Source: Pterobdella sp. o SKG-2022 (Eukaryota; Annelida; Clitellata; Hirudinida; Piscicolidae). Taken from it: a stretch of 64,000 bases of DNA. A program made the translations under genes and the position numbers. Numbering within the stretch: the first letter of the stretch is position 1; each line of letters opens with the position of its first letter. Positions 11,464 to 44,900 of this stretch are shown here, in pieces. The notes beneath the pieces are model-generated. The model saw only the letters and a program-made list of their open reading frames with translations. It was not told the origin of the DNA and searched no databases. Location: the NCBI GenBank assembly GCA_964035795.1, contig OZ038323.1, positions 10,720,291 to 10,784,290 on the forward strand, written 5' to 3'.

Positions 11464-14400
11464 CTATGTGTTATTATCAGTAGTAACACTAGCTACCACT
11501 GGGTTTAACGTTGATGGCGACGATAAATTATTTTGAGAAGTTTGCGCGGTCAAAAAAGGTTCAATTTTAGATTGAATGGATGGTGAAAGGTTATTGATCA
11601 TTGGCGTGGAGACTTTCTGGTTAGTATTTTGAGTGAGATTACTTTGCTGTAAGACGGGTGATACGATGGTTTGACCAATGGGGGATTCTGCTGGCTGATG
11701 GGTGGGTGAGGTAAGTGGATGATTGACGACTTGATGTGTCTGATTTTTTAAAATATGTTGTTGAGGTGTATAGTGTTGTTGGTTGAAAGGAGTAGAGAAG
11801 GATGTTTGATGAGAAGGGTGGGCGGAGCCTGGTAGAATGGACACGCCTCTCTCGAGTTCATAATATTGCTGTCTTACTGAACTCACCCTGTTAAACATTA
11901 GTTTGAATAACGGTTAATACTTCGAGATATGGTAAAATAAAAAAATAAGGAAGACACAAAAATATTAAAACATGAACATCAAGACAAAAAGGACGTATAC
12001 CGTTGCTCATGGATGGTAGATAGTATTTCATGGCATCTGACCATCGACCGGGCATGTTTCAGCTCAGGACTGATTTGAGAGCACAATGCCCCATAAGCTA
12101 TGAACTTCTCTGCACTGTAGCAGCTTGCCTGTGTATCCGATTGTACCCCAATTATTAAACTTATATTAACTTAAAAAATTAACTTATAAACCTTAACATA
12201 AATTGCCAAAATATTATGGAAACCATAATACTACGTGAACACTAACAACTGGAAGTGATCAGTAGCAATAATAATGTCGCACCTGTTTATTTAGCGACTC
12301 AATATTCCAGTTTGTGACATGTTCAGTCAACTTGTTATTGACGTAGCATGACATCACAGACAACACGTCATGATGTGCTTCTGGCTGTCTAGACGGAGTG
12401 GGGAGTAGAGGGGTGGGTGGTGTGGTTTGTCTGCTTAGGCTTTGGTGCGTCGACATGCTGTGGTGTGGGGGTAAGTTGTGTCAGTCATAATAGTAGGTGT
12501 TCTATATAAGCACAAGGAAGGTTTTTATGTTGAAGAATTTATAATAGAATTTGATAATTTAAGTTAATCTCAAGAAAGCTTAAAAAATTTTGATAAAGAA
12601 TCATTTTTGGCGCCAATATAGATTGAATATGCGTTTGTGACAATCTTACTTGTAATGAATATTTAGTCAAAATTTTTTAATTTATACGCATGCAATCAAA
12701 ACTCACTGAAAAAATACACACAACACACACCTGTACTTGAAAGATGGAGATGAAGAAGCAACTGAGGAGAGGGACGACAAGACAGGGAGAGTGGCAGAGG
12801 TGGTGGTGGTAGCAGTGGTGATGGTGTTTGAGGTGTAAATGGGTTCAATGGAGGAAGACACCACGGGCTGTTTGTGTGGTGATGTGTGTTTGTGGTCAAC
12901 TGGACTGCCATCAGAGTCAGGAGGAGAGTAGGGTGACTCAGCCTTCTCTGTTAATGTCGTTATGGTTGTCTAATTCTGATTGAAAAACATTGAAAAAAAT
13001 CAATATTTGACAAAAATACACATATATACAACAAAATAATAAAAACAACAAATCAATACTAAATAAACCTCCCTATACACATACAAATAGTGAACACACC
13101 ACAGAACCTTTGGGGGGAGGTTGTTCAGGGGGCTTGTCTGCCTTCTGCATCTGTAAGAGCTGCAGCAACATTGCCTGCAACTTGCGCTGTTGTTGTTGTT
13201 GTTGCTGGTGTACCACCATCTCCTGCAACTTCTTGAGCAGTGGAATAGCTGCAGTGGGTTGATGTTGGATGCAGTTTTTTGGGTGTAAATGATTGAATGA
13301 TGGTAACAACATCACCACCGTCTCAATGCTTAGCAATAAAAAAACAACATGATGTTACAACATAATAATGTAACAAGCATTTATATAACAAAAAAATCCC
13401 ACAATTACAACATTCGATAATACCTTGCTGTATGATTAATTGATTTTCTTGGTTGGTGGCTTGGTTAGAGGATTGAGGATTGGATAATTGGGTCAACAAC
13501 ACTGGCAATAACGCCACACATGAGGCAAAAGAACTTTGGTGGAGTAAACTTGAATGAACCATCGATTGAGTAAATTAAACAAATAAATAGATGAACAAGC
13601 ATACTGAATAGATATTTTTGATTATTGATTTACTACTAACACAGAAGCCCCCTTAACAGCACAATTATATGAAAGGCAAATGAAGAAATCGTACTTATTA
13701 TTATGAGTGATGTTGTTGTCAGAGTTGAGTTGCAACACAGCTCGTTGCAGTCCTGCCAGGGTAGACTGCAGTCCTTGAGGAGTGCTCTCACCCACCCCTG
13801 CCTCTGCTAAGGGTTTTTGGGTAGTGTGGTTGTTAATGTTGTATAGTGTTGTTGTTTATATAGTTTAGCTGTTTGTATAGTGTAGTTTGTTTAATAATTT
13901 TTTTGTTATTTTTTAACAATAGTACTTATGTCTCATGACTATTTTTATTGTTTCCATGATTATTTCCATCATCCTTATTCATTAATGTGATTGAGCAATG
14001 GATTGATAAAATTACTGTTGTAATACAGGGATTTAAAAAAAAAAGTAAACAATTCAAACTTGAGTTTATCTACTGAAAATTTGTGAAAAATATTCTATGT
14101 CAACCACTAGAAAAATTGATTATAACTATTCAAATTGATAGTGAATAATACTTTTTTAGAAACACCTTAATGCACTTTTTAGCAATATCAATGAACATTA
14201 ACGTTGATAAAAATTTTTAGTACATTTATTAGCAAAAAAAAAGCTAGAATTTTCGGTAAGTATAGCTTTACCATAATACGTTAGCATAAAAATAACGTTA
14301 TGCTAACGTATTATGGTAAGTCTGTACTTACCAAAAATTCTAGCTTTCTTTGCTAAATTTCTTTCATGATATCGACGTTGATGTTTATTGATCGTGAATG

Positions 14401-17400
14401 GTAAAAACACGACAACATTCAAATTGAAGTACAACATTCAAGTTAAAATACACAGATTTTACAAGAGTACTAAAAATGATACAACAATAATAAAGGAATC
14501 AGACTCAAAGCTAAATAGATATATCATGGCGAAAGGCCTAATAACAGTAATAATCTATGCAATTATCTATCATTATCATTGTTATTAGAGCTAAAGTCAG
14601 CAATGTCTGCCTATGGCATGCACTTGATCTTAATAAAACTACTTGAAAGGTACTTACCTTTTGAAATTAAAATTTACAAGTTTTACGTTGAGTGTCTTAG
14701 ACATTTATTGAGAAAACAAAAAGCTATAATTTTTGATGGGCTTAAACTTATCATGAAACTTTATCCATTGAATTATAAAATAAATTTATAAAATAAAATG
14801 TACTTGTGGGAGGTTTTGAGGGCGTAGTCGGCGTATCGTTGTTATCTCTTATTGGTTCATCAGGAACATCATGAATATCATTAGGAACAGCGGAAGAAGA
14901 GAGGGTGCGTGTGTTGTTGTTGGCTGAGTCATTGTTGTTCAAACGAGCTTCCTTCATGTCATGCGGTGTTGTGTGCTTGTGGTTGATGTGTTGATGGGAT
15001 GTGTGTTTGTTGATGGGGGTGTGAGAGGAAGGCTTTGATGCTTGGGGCGAGCTTGTTGGAGATATGTCCATATCTTGGTACATACAGTCTGTGAGATGGT
15101 TTCATTTTGATATTGTTTAATAATGTTTCAATGATCTTATTATGTTGATTTTTATCTGTCAACATCTCAAAAAGAGATCAAGAATGCAATCCAACTTTTG
15201 GAGGAATTAGATTGTTGAAGAGGGTGGTCGGACAGACGATCGTCTTTGCGATACTCCTTCCTTCGACCTCGCTCATCTTCACTCCCACTTCTGTGATTCT
15301 TCCTATTTGGAGATCGAGATGAAGACAATCTGCCTGCTCGCCAATCAACTCGATGGTTGTGTTGTTTGTGGTGGTCATTACGAGGTCGATTCTTACGACT
15401 TGATTGGTTGTCTTTTGAATTGTATGAGCCTGTGTATGTGTACTCTAATGTATGTGAGTATGTGGCATCATCATCTTACATACATTTTCATGCTGGCATG
15501 GGTTAGACATATATTTTTATGTATGTTTGTTTAAAACTGTATGTATGTGTAAACTGCAGCTGTGGTTATATTGTATGTTAAAACAAGGATATATTTGAAA
15601 TCTTAATCCGGTTTTGAGTCTGTTGATATAAGAGCCTCAATGGTGATGTGATGAGTCAGGCATTTATCAGCCTCATCCAAATACTTACTGATTTAAATTT
15701 AAAAAAAAAATACTTCCTTTGATGATTTATAACTTTTATAAAAATAAAAGTTTAAAATAGTTATATCAAATGAATTTATTATGAAAAAAACTCAAAAGAC
15801 ATCAAACCACTGAAGAAGCTAATAAACAAGAGACAAATGAAATAGTGAATTAGTAGCATGTGTTAAAAACTAACCATCATTTGATGTCCTATCCTCGCTC
15901 TTGCTTTGTGTCGATGGTGGATCCCTGTAATGCGGTTTGTTAACAATGATATAATATGGAGTCAACCTACAGGATTTATTAAAAACATTATAGGTGGAAG
16001 GTCTATAAAAAATTTGGAAATAATATAAGAGAGGCTAGCAATGGATTTTTGAACAACTCATAAAAAAAGGTCTCAGTGAAGGTGCATTTTTATGATTGAC
16101 TCAATTCAATAGCTAATGATAGTAATATGAATTTTTTTTCACCTTTGCATGAGTAAAATTTGAGAAAAAAAACAAAGAAAAAATTAGCAGACAGATAGGT
16201 ATATTGAAAAGATATTAATACATAAAAAAAAAAATAAAATAAATATGGCCAATCAACATGCTGTGAAATTTTTCTAAATACTGCAGATAAAAGCATATGG
16301 AGTTCAAATACAAATACCTATTTCTGAGAATTGCAATCAGAAAACCATCATCATCATTTTAATATCAATAAATCAATAGTGATTTCATAGCAAGGTTTAG
16401 TGACACTGAATGAGTATACCAAAATAAAAAAAGCAACATCAATATGAAGTGTAAAAAAGATATGATATAGATGCATCAACAAAAACTTTAAAGGTTTATT
16501 GACAGTGAATGGACACAGCTTTTAATTAAACTAACTTGCATTATTGACTGCTGATATTGTAATTTGATTTTACATAAAAATTCAGACATTCAAGTTCATA
16601 AATTCCAAGTGTTGTCAATACAATATAATATATGAAAATAGTGTAATTACTAATAAAAATAAAAGATTAATAATAGTAATAATAATAAACCAACTCTTCA
16701 ATCCAAGACTCAGGCTTGTGCCACTGTGACACTTCAGTGAGGCAGTTATAGAAGTACCTCTTGCCTGACTTAGAGATGTGCTCAGACCAATCCCCACACA
16801 CCCTCTCTGCAAGTCTATGCACCTTTGTCATTTATTAAAGTTGCTTTATATGAGTTGAAATGTATTCGAGCTGAACGGTTTGGTGAGATTTGGGTATAGT
16901 TATGAGTCAAGGTGTACTTTGAAAATAATTTTGCAAATTTAATGATTTTACATCTGATTTGTGATCTCTCTGCTTGTGTGTCTTGGATCTCTTGTTACTC
17001 TCGTATGCTCTACGATCTGAAAAGTAAAAAAAATAATTATGTACACGGGCATTCAATTTTCTAAACTTTTTTACCCTCACATCTTCCTTTAAAACTTCTT
17101 GGGCTGTCTTTTTTCCTATCGTCTTCTTCGTATTGTTTTCTGTCCGAATATTTTGACGACGATCGAGTTATTAACGCTTTTTCTTTTCCAAGCAACTGAA
17201 AAAGTACGTTAGCAAAAAGTTTAAAAGAATATAAAAATATAAGAAATATTTATAAAATTTTTTGCTCAATCAACGGCTTAAAATAGTTTAAAAAGCGGAT
17301 GATTTGTTTGCGGTAGTCGCCAAAAACATTAAATCGACAATTTTATCTTCACTTACATCAGCATGACCAGCATCACGATAACTGTAAAAAAAAAACATTA

Positions 17401-17487
17401 ATTCAGTTGAATGCAATCAAATGCTTTTTCTAAATAGAAAACTTACTTTTCGTCTAACCGAGGAATCTTTCTAGCATGCATTACCAT
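11464..17487 (-). CDS. WAC: WAC, WW domain-containing adaptor with coiled coil (750 residues, 15 exons)
   Basis: In other animals WAC links RNF20/40 to RNA polymerase II for H2B ubiquitination, and acts in autophagy and mitotic entry. Exons (minus): 17487-17447, 17381-17357, 17195-17075, 17016-16952, 16822-16695, 15924-15875, 15411-15196, 15088-14804, 13806-13695, 13548-13424, 13248-13108, 12947-12731, 12457-12283, 12128-12001, 11887-11464. The N-terminus [13 protein letters not shown] matches vertebrate MVMYARKQQRL. The WW domain (exon 5) reads [17 protein letters not shown] then [13 protein letters not shown], with both Trp. A Ser/Arg-rich linker and Gln-rich helices follow. The conserved C-terminal domain reads [16 protein letters not shown] to [20 protein letters not shown]. 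It shares a short divergent 5' region with clathrin. Unusual: about 125 extra Gln/Ser/Thr/Pro-rich residues follow the coiled coil, where the vertebrate protein ends. The weakest junction is the WW exon donor (GTTGGT). Confidence 0.93.
14187..14392. mobile_element. Imperfect inverted-repeat foldback (MITE-like) element in a WAC intron
   Basis: Two arms of about 100 bases face each other around a centre near 14290. The inner core (TTACCATAATACGTTAGCAT and its complement) is perfect. The outer parts (ATCAATGAACATTAACGTTG against its partner ending near 14392) carry scattered mismatches and small indels. The element sits inside the intron between WAC exons 13806-13695 and 15088-14804. It has no coding capacity. 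Structure and size fit a nonautonomous foldback or MITE element. I could not identify a clear target-site duplication. Confidence 0.7.
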
Positions 17488-18042
17488 CAGGCGTGAATTG
17501 AATATTTACTAAAAATACAAATTTTTATAATTTTAATTGCTCATGAAAGTTCAATTGTGGGTACTTTGAAGAGTATAAGTATCTTCAAATCGACATGTTT
17601 ATCGCCATGTTTAGTAAGCCAAAAAAGATTAGCTATAAGCTTGTCTTATTTTTAAATTTCAACGTTTTTTATTTTTTTTAGAAAACGTTTGTTTTAGTTT
17701 TAAATGAATTACTACATATTATTTATTTTAAAAACATCAACAGTTTATTGTAAAAAATGAAAAAATATAATTTAGAATAATTTATTTGAAATTAACCAAA
17801 TTTTTATATTAATAAAAATTTTAATTAAAAAACTGAAAAAAATTTTGTTTTTGTCATAAGATCGTATAACCTATTTACAGTTTTTGATTTACATATCATC
17901 GGTTCTACATTTATAAGTGACGCCTCTGCTCGCCATTAGTTTTACTAATTTGTCGTTTCGAGTTGCATTTTTTAAGAAAAATTTTTTTCTTCAAACGGAA
18001 CGTTTAATTATCGATTGTTAGAAATTGGTTTCAGCTGTAAAA
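17488..18042. promoter_or_regulatory. Divergent 5' region shared by WAC (-) and clathrin heavy chain (+)
   Basis: Only 555 bases separate the two start codons, which point away from each other, so both promoters and 5' UTRs must lie here. The sequence is A+T-rich. I see no convincing TATA box position or CpG-rich block. A bidirectional promoter is an inference from spacing. Confidence 0.6.
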
Positions 18043-31073
<13,031 letters not shown>

Positions 31074-32928
31074 TGTGGTCGTTTGAGAGTTGTAATTATA
31101 TCTGATGGGTGTTGATACGCTGGTGCAGTTGGTGTCTTGGGGGCTTGTTGATGGTTTACTTGTTTCATCCGTCGGTCCTTCACCATTAGTTACTCATATC
31201 TGTGTTTTAATCAAACTATGGACGTGTGTTTGTGTGTATGTGCATATATGCGTGTCTGTACGTGTGTGTGTGAGTTTTAACAGAAAAAATCCCATATATT
31301 TAACCTATAATTGTTTGCGGAAGCTCGCTGGATAAGTTTGGAGATTTGTAATTTACTTTTAAATCAATTTATGTTCTTTCATTCCAATCTTTAGAAATTA
31401 TGGATTCACAAAATTATCAAAGCTACGTTTGATGTTATTTAGCATTTGTAGTATTTAATGTCCAATATTATCACTTGTTGATTGGATAACTTTCCTACTA
31501 TAGGCTATTGTGCATATATGATGATCACTTAATATTGATGATTTGTAAGCTTAATGACTGATAAATTAATGTTTTGAATGTTCTTGAGGAGAAGAAAATT
31601 CAAAGATTCATTATTCAACGCTTAAGAGATTAAATAGTTATATAATAGGAGGTTGAGTCAAAAAAAAAATTAAAATTAGATTTTAATATATTCGATTAAG
31701 TTCAGGGTCGAGAAAAAAGTATAATATTTTTTTACGAAATGATAAATGAATGTTTTGTATATTCAAAATAGTCGAGCATTATATGTAAAGCTTTTCGATC
31801 TAAACTAGATTATAACAAACTCAAGTTATTATTACAATCGGAAGGGGAAAGAAAAAAATTTAAAATAATTTATCTTTAAAAAATATTGAAGTTAATATGT
31901 GTGGAGGTATGAAGGGGCAATGTGATGGAAAAAAAAAGAAAAATAATAAATTGAGTTATAAAAATCTTGGAGTTACAAATTAAAACGAAGTGAAACGTGG
32001 TAGATTGGAAGGCAGTTTGATGAAGTTTACCATCTCGATCATTGTTACATTATAGTTCTGTGCTCACAAGTTAAAATCATGTATTTATATATGTAATAAC
32101 GGCTTATGGTAATATGTATTATATTATTGAGGTTGTGGTAAGTAAAGAGATTAAGATATCTGTTAAATTAAAAACCAAATGAAGCTTCAAAAGCTGTCGA
32201 ACAAATGTCAAATAAGGTCAGCGTTATAACAGCTTTTAATTGTATCGATAACAAAATCAACTTAACATTAGCATAATATAATACAACTACTGAAGCATAT
32301 AATTGAATACATAAGAAGTTTGACTGAACATACTTTTAGTATATGAATGCATTAAAAATATATACTTATCATCAACTTAGTGTTACTTTGTATAACAAAT
32401 TAATATGGAAAATATGAAATTTATACGGGTATATGGCCACCGAATGATGTACGGGTAAGTTGGTCACATAACTGATCCAAAAACGATATTAAAATAACTT
32501 AGAGCATTCAGCAAGTGAAATTGATAATCTAAATTTTTGGAAAGTTAACAACGATTCATTAGAATAAATTTTTGAATTAAATTGCAAAAATTAATTAAAA
32601 TTTAATATAGTATTTTAGATTTTTTAACAAGTATAAAATTCGAAACAGATGCTGGTCGAAAACAACTATTAGTCATAATATTAGTTGTGAATCAAATATA
32701 GATTACGTAGAACAAGCCAATCAAATTCATAATATACTTATAAAAGTCTATGGCTAGTGACTAGGCTAGCGTTGCTTACATCCTCCATAAAATAAAAATA
32801 CTTAGTTGTGGAAAGTAATAAAAAAAAGAAAGATAATCAAAGAAACAAGCAGACGTACAAAACAATTTTACAAATATCGACTCAACTTGGCCAAACAATC
32901 CTCCACCAAAAAGAAAATTATATCGTAT
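31074..32928. other. Convergent 3' intergenic region of clathrin (+) and OSBPL2 (-)
   Basis: A 1.85-kb A+T-rich stretch with no supported coding frame. It presumably contains the 3' UTRs of both genes, which end toward each other. AATAAA-type motifs occur, for example near 31945, but I cannot tell which is used. Confidence 0.6.
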
Positions 32929-37136
<4,208 letters not shown>

Positions 37137-37455
37137 TTTCTTTCAGATTTCAAAATGTTACTATTTGACATTAACTCTGATGACAGATAAATTAAAAGAT
37201 TTTTTTAAATATTGCTGTATTTTTAGCTTTTAAAAATTTTTTACATAAAATTAAAATTTAAAGGTGTTAAATAAAAAAGATGTTAAAATTTTTGCTTCAG
37301 TGTCGTTAGTGAAAAGTTCATTTAATAAAAATTGAATTCAATAATATAAAATAAAATTGAAACTATTTTTATCTTTCAAATAAGTAATGATTCAGTAAAT
37401 ATGCATCATTTATAATAAACTAATAATATAAACTTTAAGAACGTGTAAAAGTAAA
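37137..37455. promoter_or_regulatory. Divergent 5' region shared by OSBPL2 (-) and LINS1 (+)
   Basis: The two start codons lie 319 bases apart, back to back. The region is strongly A+T-rich. No specific factor site can be claimed. A shared promoter is inferred from spacing alone. Confidence 0.55.
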
Positions 37456-40782
<3,327 letters not shown>

Positions 40783-41960
40783 AACAAGGATTTCGAAATT
40801 TATTTATAGGTTGGTGTTTTCCAAGCTTTAAAAATTGAGTTGAAAAATCTTAGTTTCAATATGAAAATAATCTAAATATTTATTTAATAAATAAATTTAA
40901 AAAATATATATTCACAATTTATTTCACTTAATATACTAGACAAATACAAAATGAAATTTTTACAACGTCCTTCAAAACACAAACTGGATCAAAATGTATG
41001 TACACTAACAAATACCAGCCAAGTAAATCTGCTTTGATAAGCTTTTATAATGGTCTGGAGATTAAACTGAATCACAAAATACCCCGTCTTATTTGATATT
41101 TACATTATTATTATTATTACTGTTTCATTAGTTATTTTTTTTATTATTGTTATTTTTTCAATTATTATTGATATAATGTACAAAAACCAATACTAAGCAG
41201 TATATGAACAAAATAAATATTTAAATATAGATTTATAGTATCTCGATTATTATATTATCGATTTTTTTATTTCTATTATTAGCATCATTATTGTTATTAT
41301 TAGTATCAAAATTTTCATTATTGCCATTTTCATCATTATTGATATGTTTACAAATATCATGTTTCTCAGAAAAAATTTGCATTTGAACAAAACTATCGGA
41401 ATCTCACATCATTTTATAACGTCAAACAGCCTTATTAAAGACCTGATATCTCATGTATTTCATTGTGAATATCAATTATTAATATCAGAAACTTGGATTT
41501 AAAAACTACAAAGAAACCTACAGATATTTGAACATGCGAAATCTTATTCAACTATGATACATAATTCTATTTAATTTACATTTTAAATTTACATTGTTCT
41601 AGTTCCATGAACATCATAAAATCTTCATAAAAAAATTCTTCATGGCCGCCATTCCACCATTTAATTCAACACCAATGCTCACAAACCATACAGCTTTTGA
41701 GAATCTAACCAAATTATATAGCGCATAAGAATATAACGAGCTAAAACATAATCGTGATTATTCAAATCAAAGTGATTTCCAAGACTTTATGAAAGTCAAC
41801 AAATCGTTGGAAAAGTTTGATTAGAACTGAAAAATTTTATAATTGAAAAACTCATCAAATCACCTTCGACTAATATCACTGGTAATATCCTCAACCAATC
41901 AATATCACTGTTAACTAATAACACCATAAAGCTCCCGACACCCCCATAAAACCCCCATCA
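40783..41960. other. Convergent 3' intergenic region of LINS1 (+) and the Polo kinase (-)
   Basis: A+T-rich, with ATT/TTA trinucleotide runs around 41106-41165 and 41270-41340. No supported gene on either strand. It should contain both 3' UTRs. Confidence 0.6.
40886..40891 (+). terminator. Candidate poly(A) signal AATAAA for LINS1
   Basis: AATAAA lies about 100 bases after the LINS1 stop codon, in an AATAAATAAA context. The position is plausible, but the region is so A+T-rich that chance occurrence is likely. Confidence 0.4.
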
Positions 41961-44900
41961 TCACCAATTTATTTCAAAGTTGATAAGCTGGTAGAGTTTA
42001 CGTCTGAACATTTTTATCATATTTCCCTGTTGAATTGAGCACCCAAGCTTAGCTACGTCTGATAACTTTAACCTGGCTACTGTGTTCTTATTGTTGGTAG
42101 GTTTTTGTTGTTCTTCGCAGTGAGGTGGAGCCGGGTGGCTGCTGAAGAATGTGAGAAGATGGTCGGATTCCATGGGGGAGACCACAAGTTTTGTGTGGTT
42201 GTCACAGTTGTTCATCTGCAGAGAGTTTTTGTTTGTGTTAGATGCAATGTGTCTTGTATTAGATACGGTGAATTTTTTGCCTTTTAATTGATATTGGGAT
42301 GTTTATCTTACATGAGTACAGCTTTTAACAAGTCTTTTAAAATACATCGTAAAAAATTGAGAAGGTGGCGTTCATAGAAATTTTATACCAACATCATTTT
42401 TTAGAGATATTTTAATCATATATTCACTTTTCTAAGCAACGAGTAGCGCCCAGCAAAACCTAGCAGCTACGCAATCAAAATTCTTGTTTTGGTGACGTCA
42501 TTTATGTTATCGCAAAGATAAACACAAGAGAATGATATGAACCTGATAAGTTCCGTTGCTGAGATACATCAGCACACAATCTCCTTCTCTGTACCATTTG
42601 CTCACGTATGTCTCCTTGTCCATCTGCTTGCCTCTTTGTTTTTCAATGTATGTTTCTTCTGTTCTTGTGTTTGTTTCTGTTTCTGAATCACTGTTGTCTG
42701 AAGTTACGTCATCAAAAGATGCTGAATCGAAACTAGATGTTTTTGAATCACCGGAAATGATGGAAAGATTTGTTGCTCTGAGTTTTTGGAGCATGTATGA
42801 CGTAACAAAATTCAGAATGGCGACTTTCGATTTGATGTTTTTAGAAATATTATTGAGAGAAAGCTTGAAAATGGTGGTGTGGTTTTGACTGTCAACATAC
42901 TTGAGTAACCTTGAGTTGAGTGGTTGTCGAGAATTTTGAGTGTTTAAATGAGATTACTCTTGGAACTTTCAATATGCAAATTTGTTACAATTGTCATTTT
43001 CAAATGTTTCTTCAGGATGTTTTTGAATATAAAACAAAACAACTTCAAGTGATGAAATAAAAAACTAATGTTAAAGTGAAGAGCATAAAAATATGCCAAT
43101 GAAAAACAACAATTTAATGAATAAATAAAATAACTAAAAGCAGACCAAAAAACTAAAAACAAACTTCCGGTTGGTCATGAGCTTGGTGTTATCGTTGAAG
43201 ATCAGCCCGATGTTCCTGTTCGACAGACAAAAACCGAAGCCAAATTTGTTTGAGAAGTCCACCCACCTCGTTACGTAAACAACTTCCTTTACCTCTCCTT
43301 CCGCTTCCTTTGCCGCCTTTTCTGCAGTTTCGAAGTTTTTTTGTCTAATATTTGTGGAATATAATGTAAAATAAATTCAATGTCAAAAGTTCATGAATGG
43401 TAACTTGATAATAAGTTAAACAGAAATAAAATTTAATATTTAAATAAAATATCAAAAAAAGAATCAATATTTTTAAAATTTTTGAATATAATTATTAATC
43501 ATTAACAACAATGGAATTCAATATGGGAACAAAGCATGGACACATACAATAGACATTCGTAACCACGATCAACGATGGGTTATGTGAGAAATGTTCCTAA
43601 AAACTCATAATTAATAATAGAACTCAGAACATTCTCGAAATTCATAGTTTTAAAGCCCACCCAGATGCATGGTTGGCAGACACCACTGCAACTTCTTGTA
43701 TAGCCTCACACTGTTCTTCTCAGAGTCAACAGAGTCTCTCTTCACCACTTCTACTTTTTTATTGTTATTATTAATATTATTGTTATTATTAATATTATTG
43801 TTATTATTAATATTATTGTTATTATTAATATTATTGTTATTATTAATGATGTTATTTTTGTTTTTTATAAATTTTTTTTCTTCTTTTTCTGTTTTTTTAT
43901 CATTATCATTCTTCATAACTCGTTCACTTTTTTCTTTTGTCCTATTTCTGTCGTCCTCGATTGGTTTTTTGTCTTCAAAATTGATTGGCGCTTTATCGTT
44001 CTTGCTCTCACCATTTTTATTTCTACTGATTCTTTTATTATTCATATGGTTAAAATTGTTATTATAATTGCTTTTCTTATTAATGCAATTATTTCTGATA
44101 TTTTTCTTGTTGTTAATAGTATCGGATAGCTCCATTTTTCTCTTTATTATATCATCGTCTTCTTCATAATCATCATCATCACTACTAAGATCATCATCAG
44201 AACTACTTTCTGAAAATCCTTGATTTTTTGAATCAATATTTTCTTTCAAAAATGTCTTCATTTCAGTTCTTTGGTGTTTTGAATTAAAATTTTCTTTTCT
44301 TTTTTCAATTTTTTTGACTTTCATTTGGCTTTTACCATTTTCAACACTGTCATCACTATCAACATCATTATCATCATTATTGCCATCACTAAAACTATTG
44401 TTTTTATTTTTCTTATTAATATTTATTCTTTTATTTTTATTATCATTATTATTAACACTAACATCTTCAATCTCCTTACTTGTATAAACTCCGCCATTTT
44501 TAGTATCATTATCATCACCACCACAATACTCACCAATATCGTTAATATCTCTACTATCAACAGGTAAGCGAGACTTTTCTTTACTCAAAGTTTTATCTTT
44601 ATCTTTAAAGTTTTCGTTTATTTGCTCATTAGCAGTTTCAATATTTTTGATATTATTTTTATTATTGTTGTTTTCTTTATTTCCATTTTCTTTATTAGTT
44701 TCATCTACTTTTTCATTTGTTTCATTAAATTTGATTTCAATTTGATCGTTTTTAAATTTTTCTTTTTGGTTCTTTTCATCAATATCATTCTCGGAGTGTT
44801 TATCGTCTTTGTGTTTGATATTGTTCTGTGGAAAAATTTAATTACCTGTGATAATTTTAATATCGACAAGAATAAACTAATTAGCTTGAATAAATATTTT

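Noticed and set aside
43759..43848. Regular 18-base repeat resembling a CRISPR array
   Set aside because: Direct tandem repeats without spacers inside a coding exon; it is a coding minisatellite in eukaryotic DNA.
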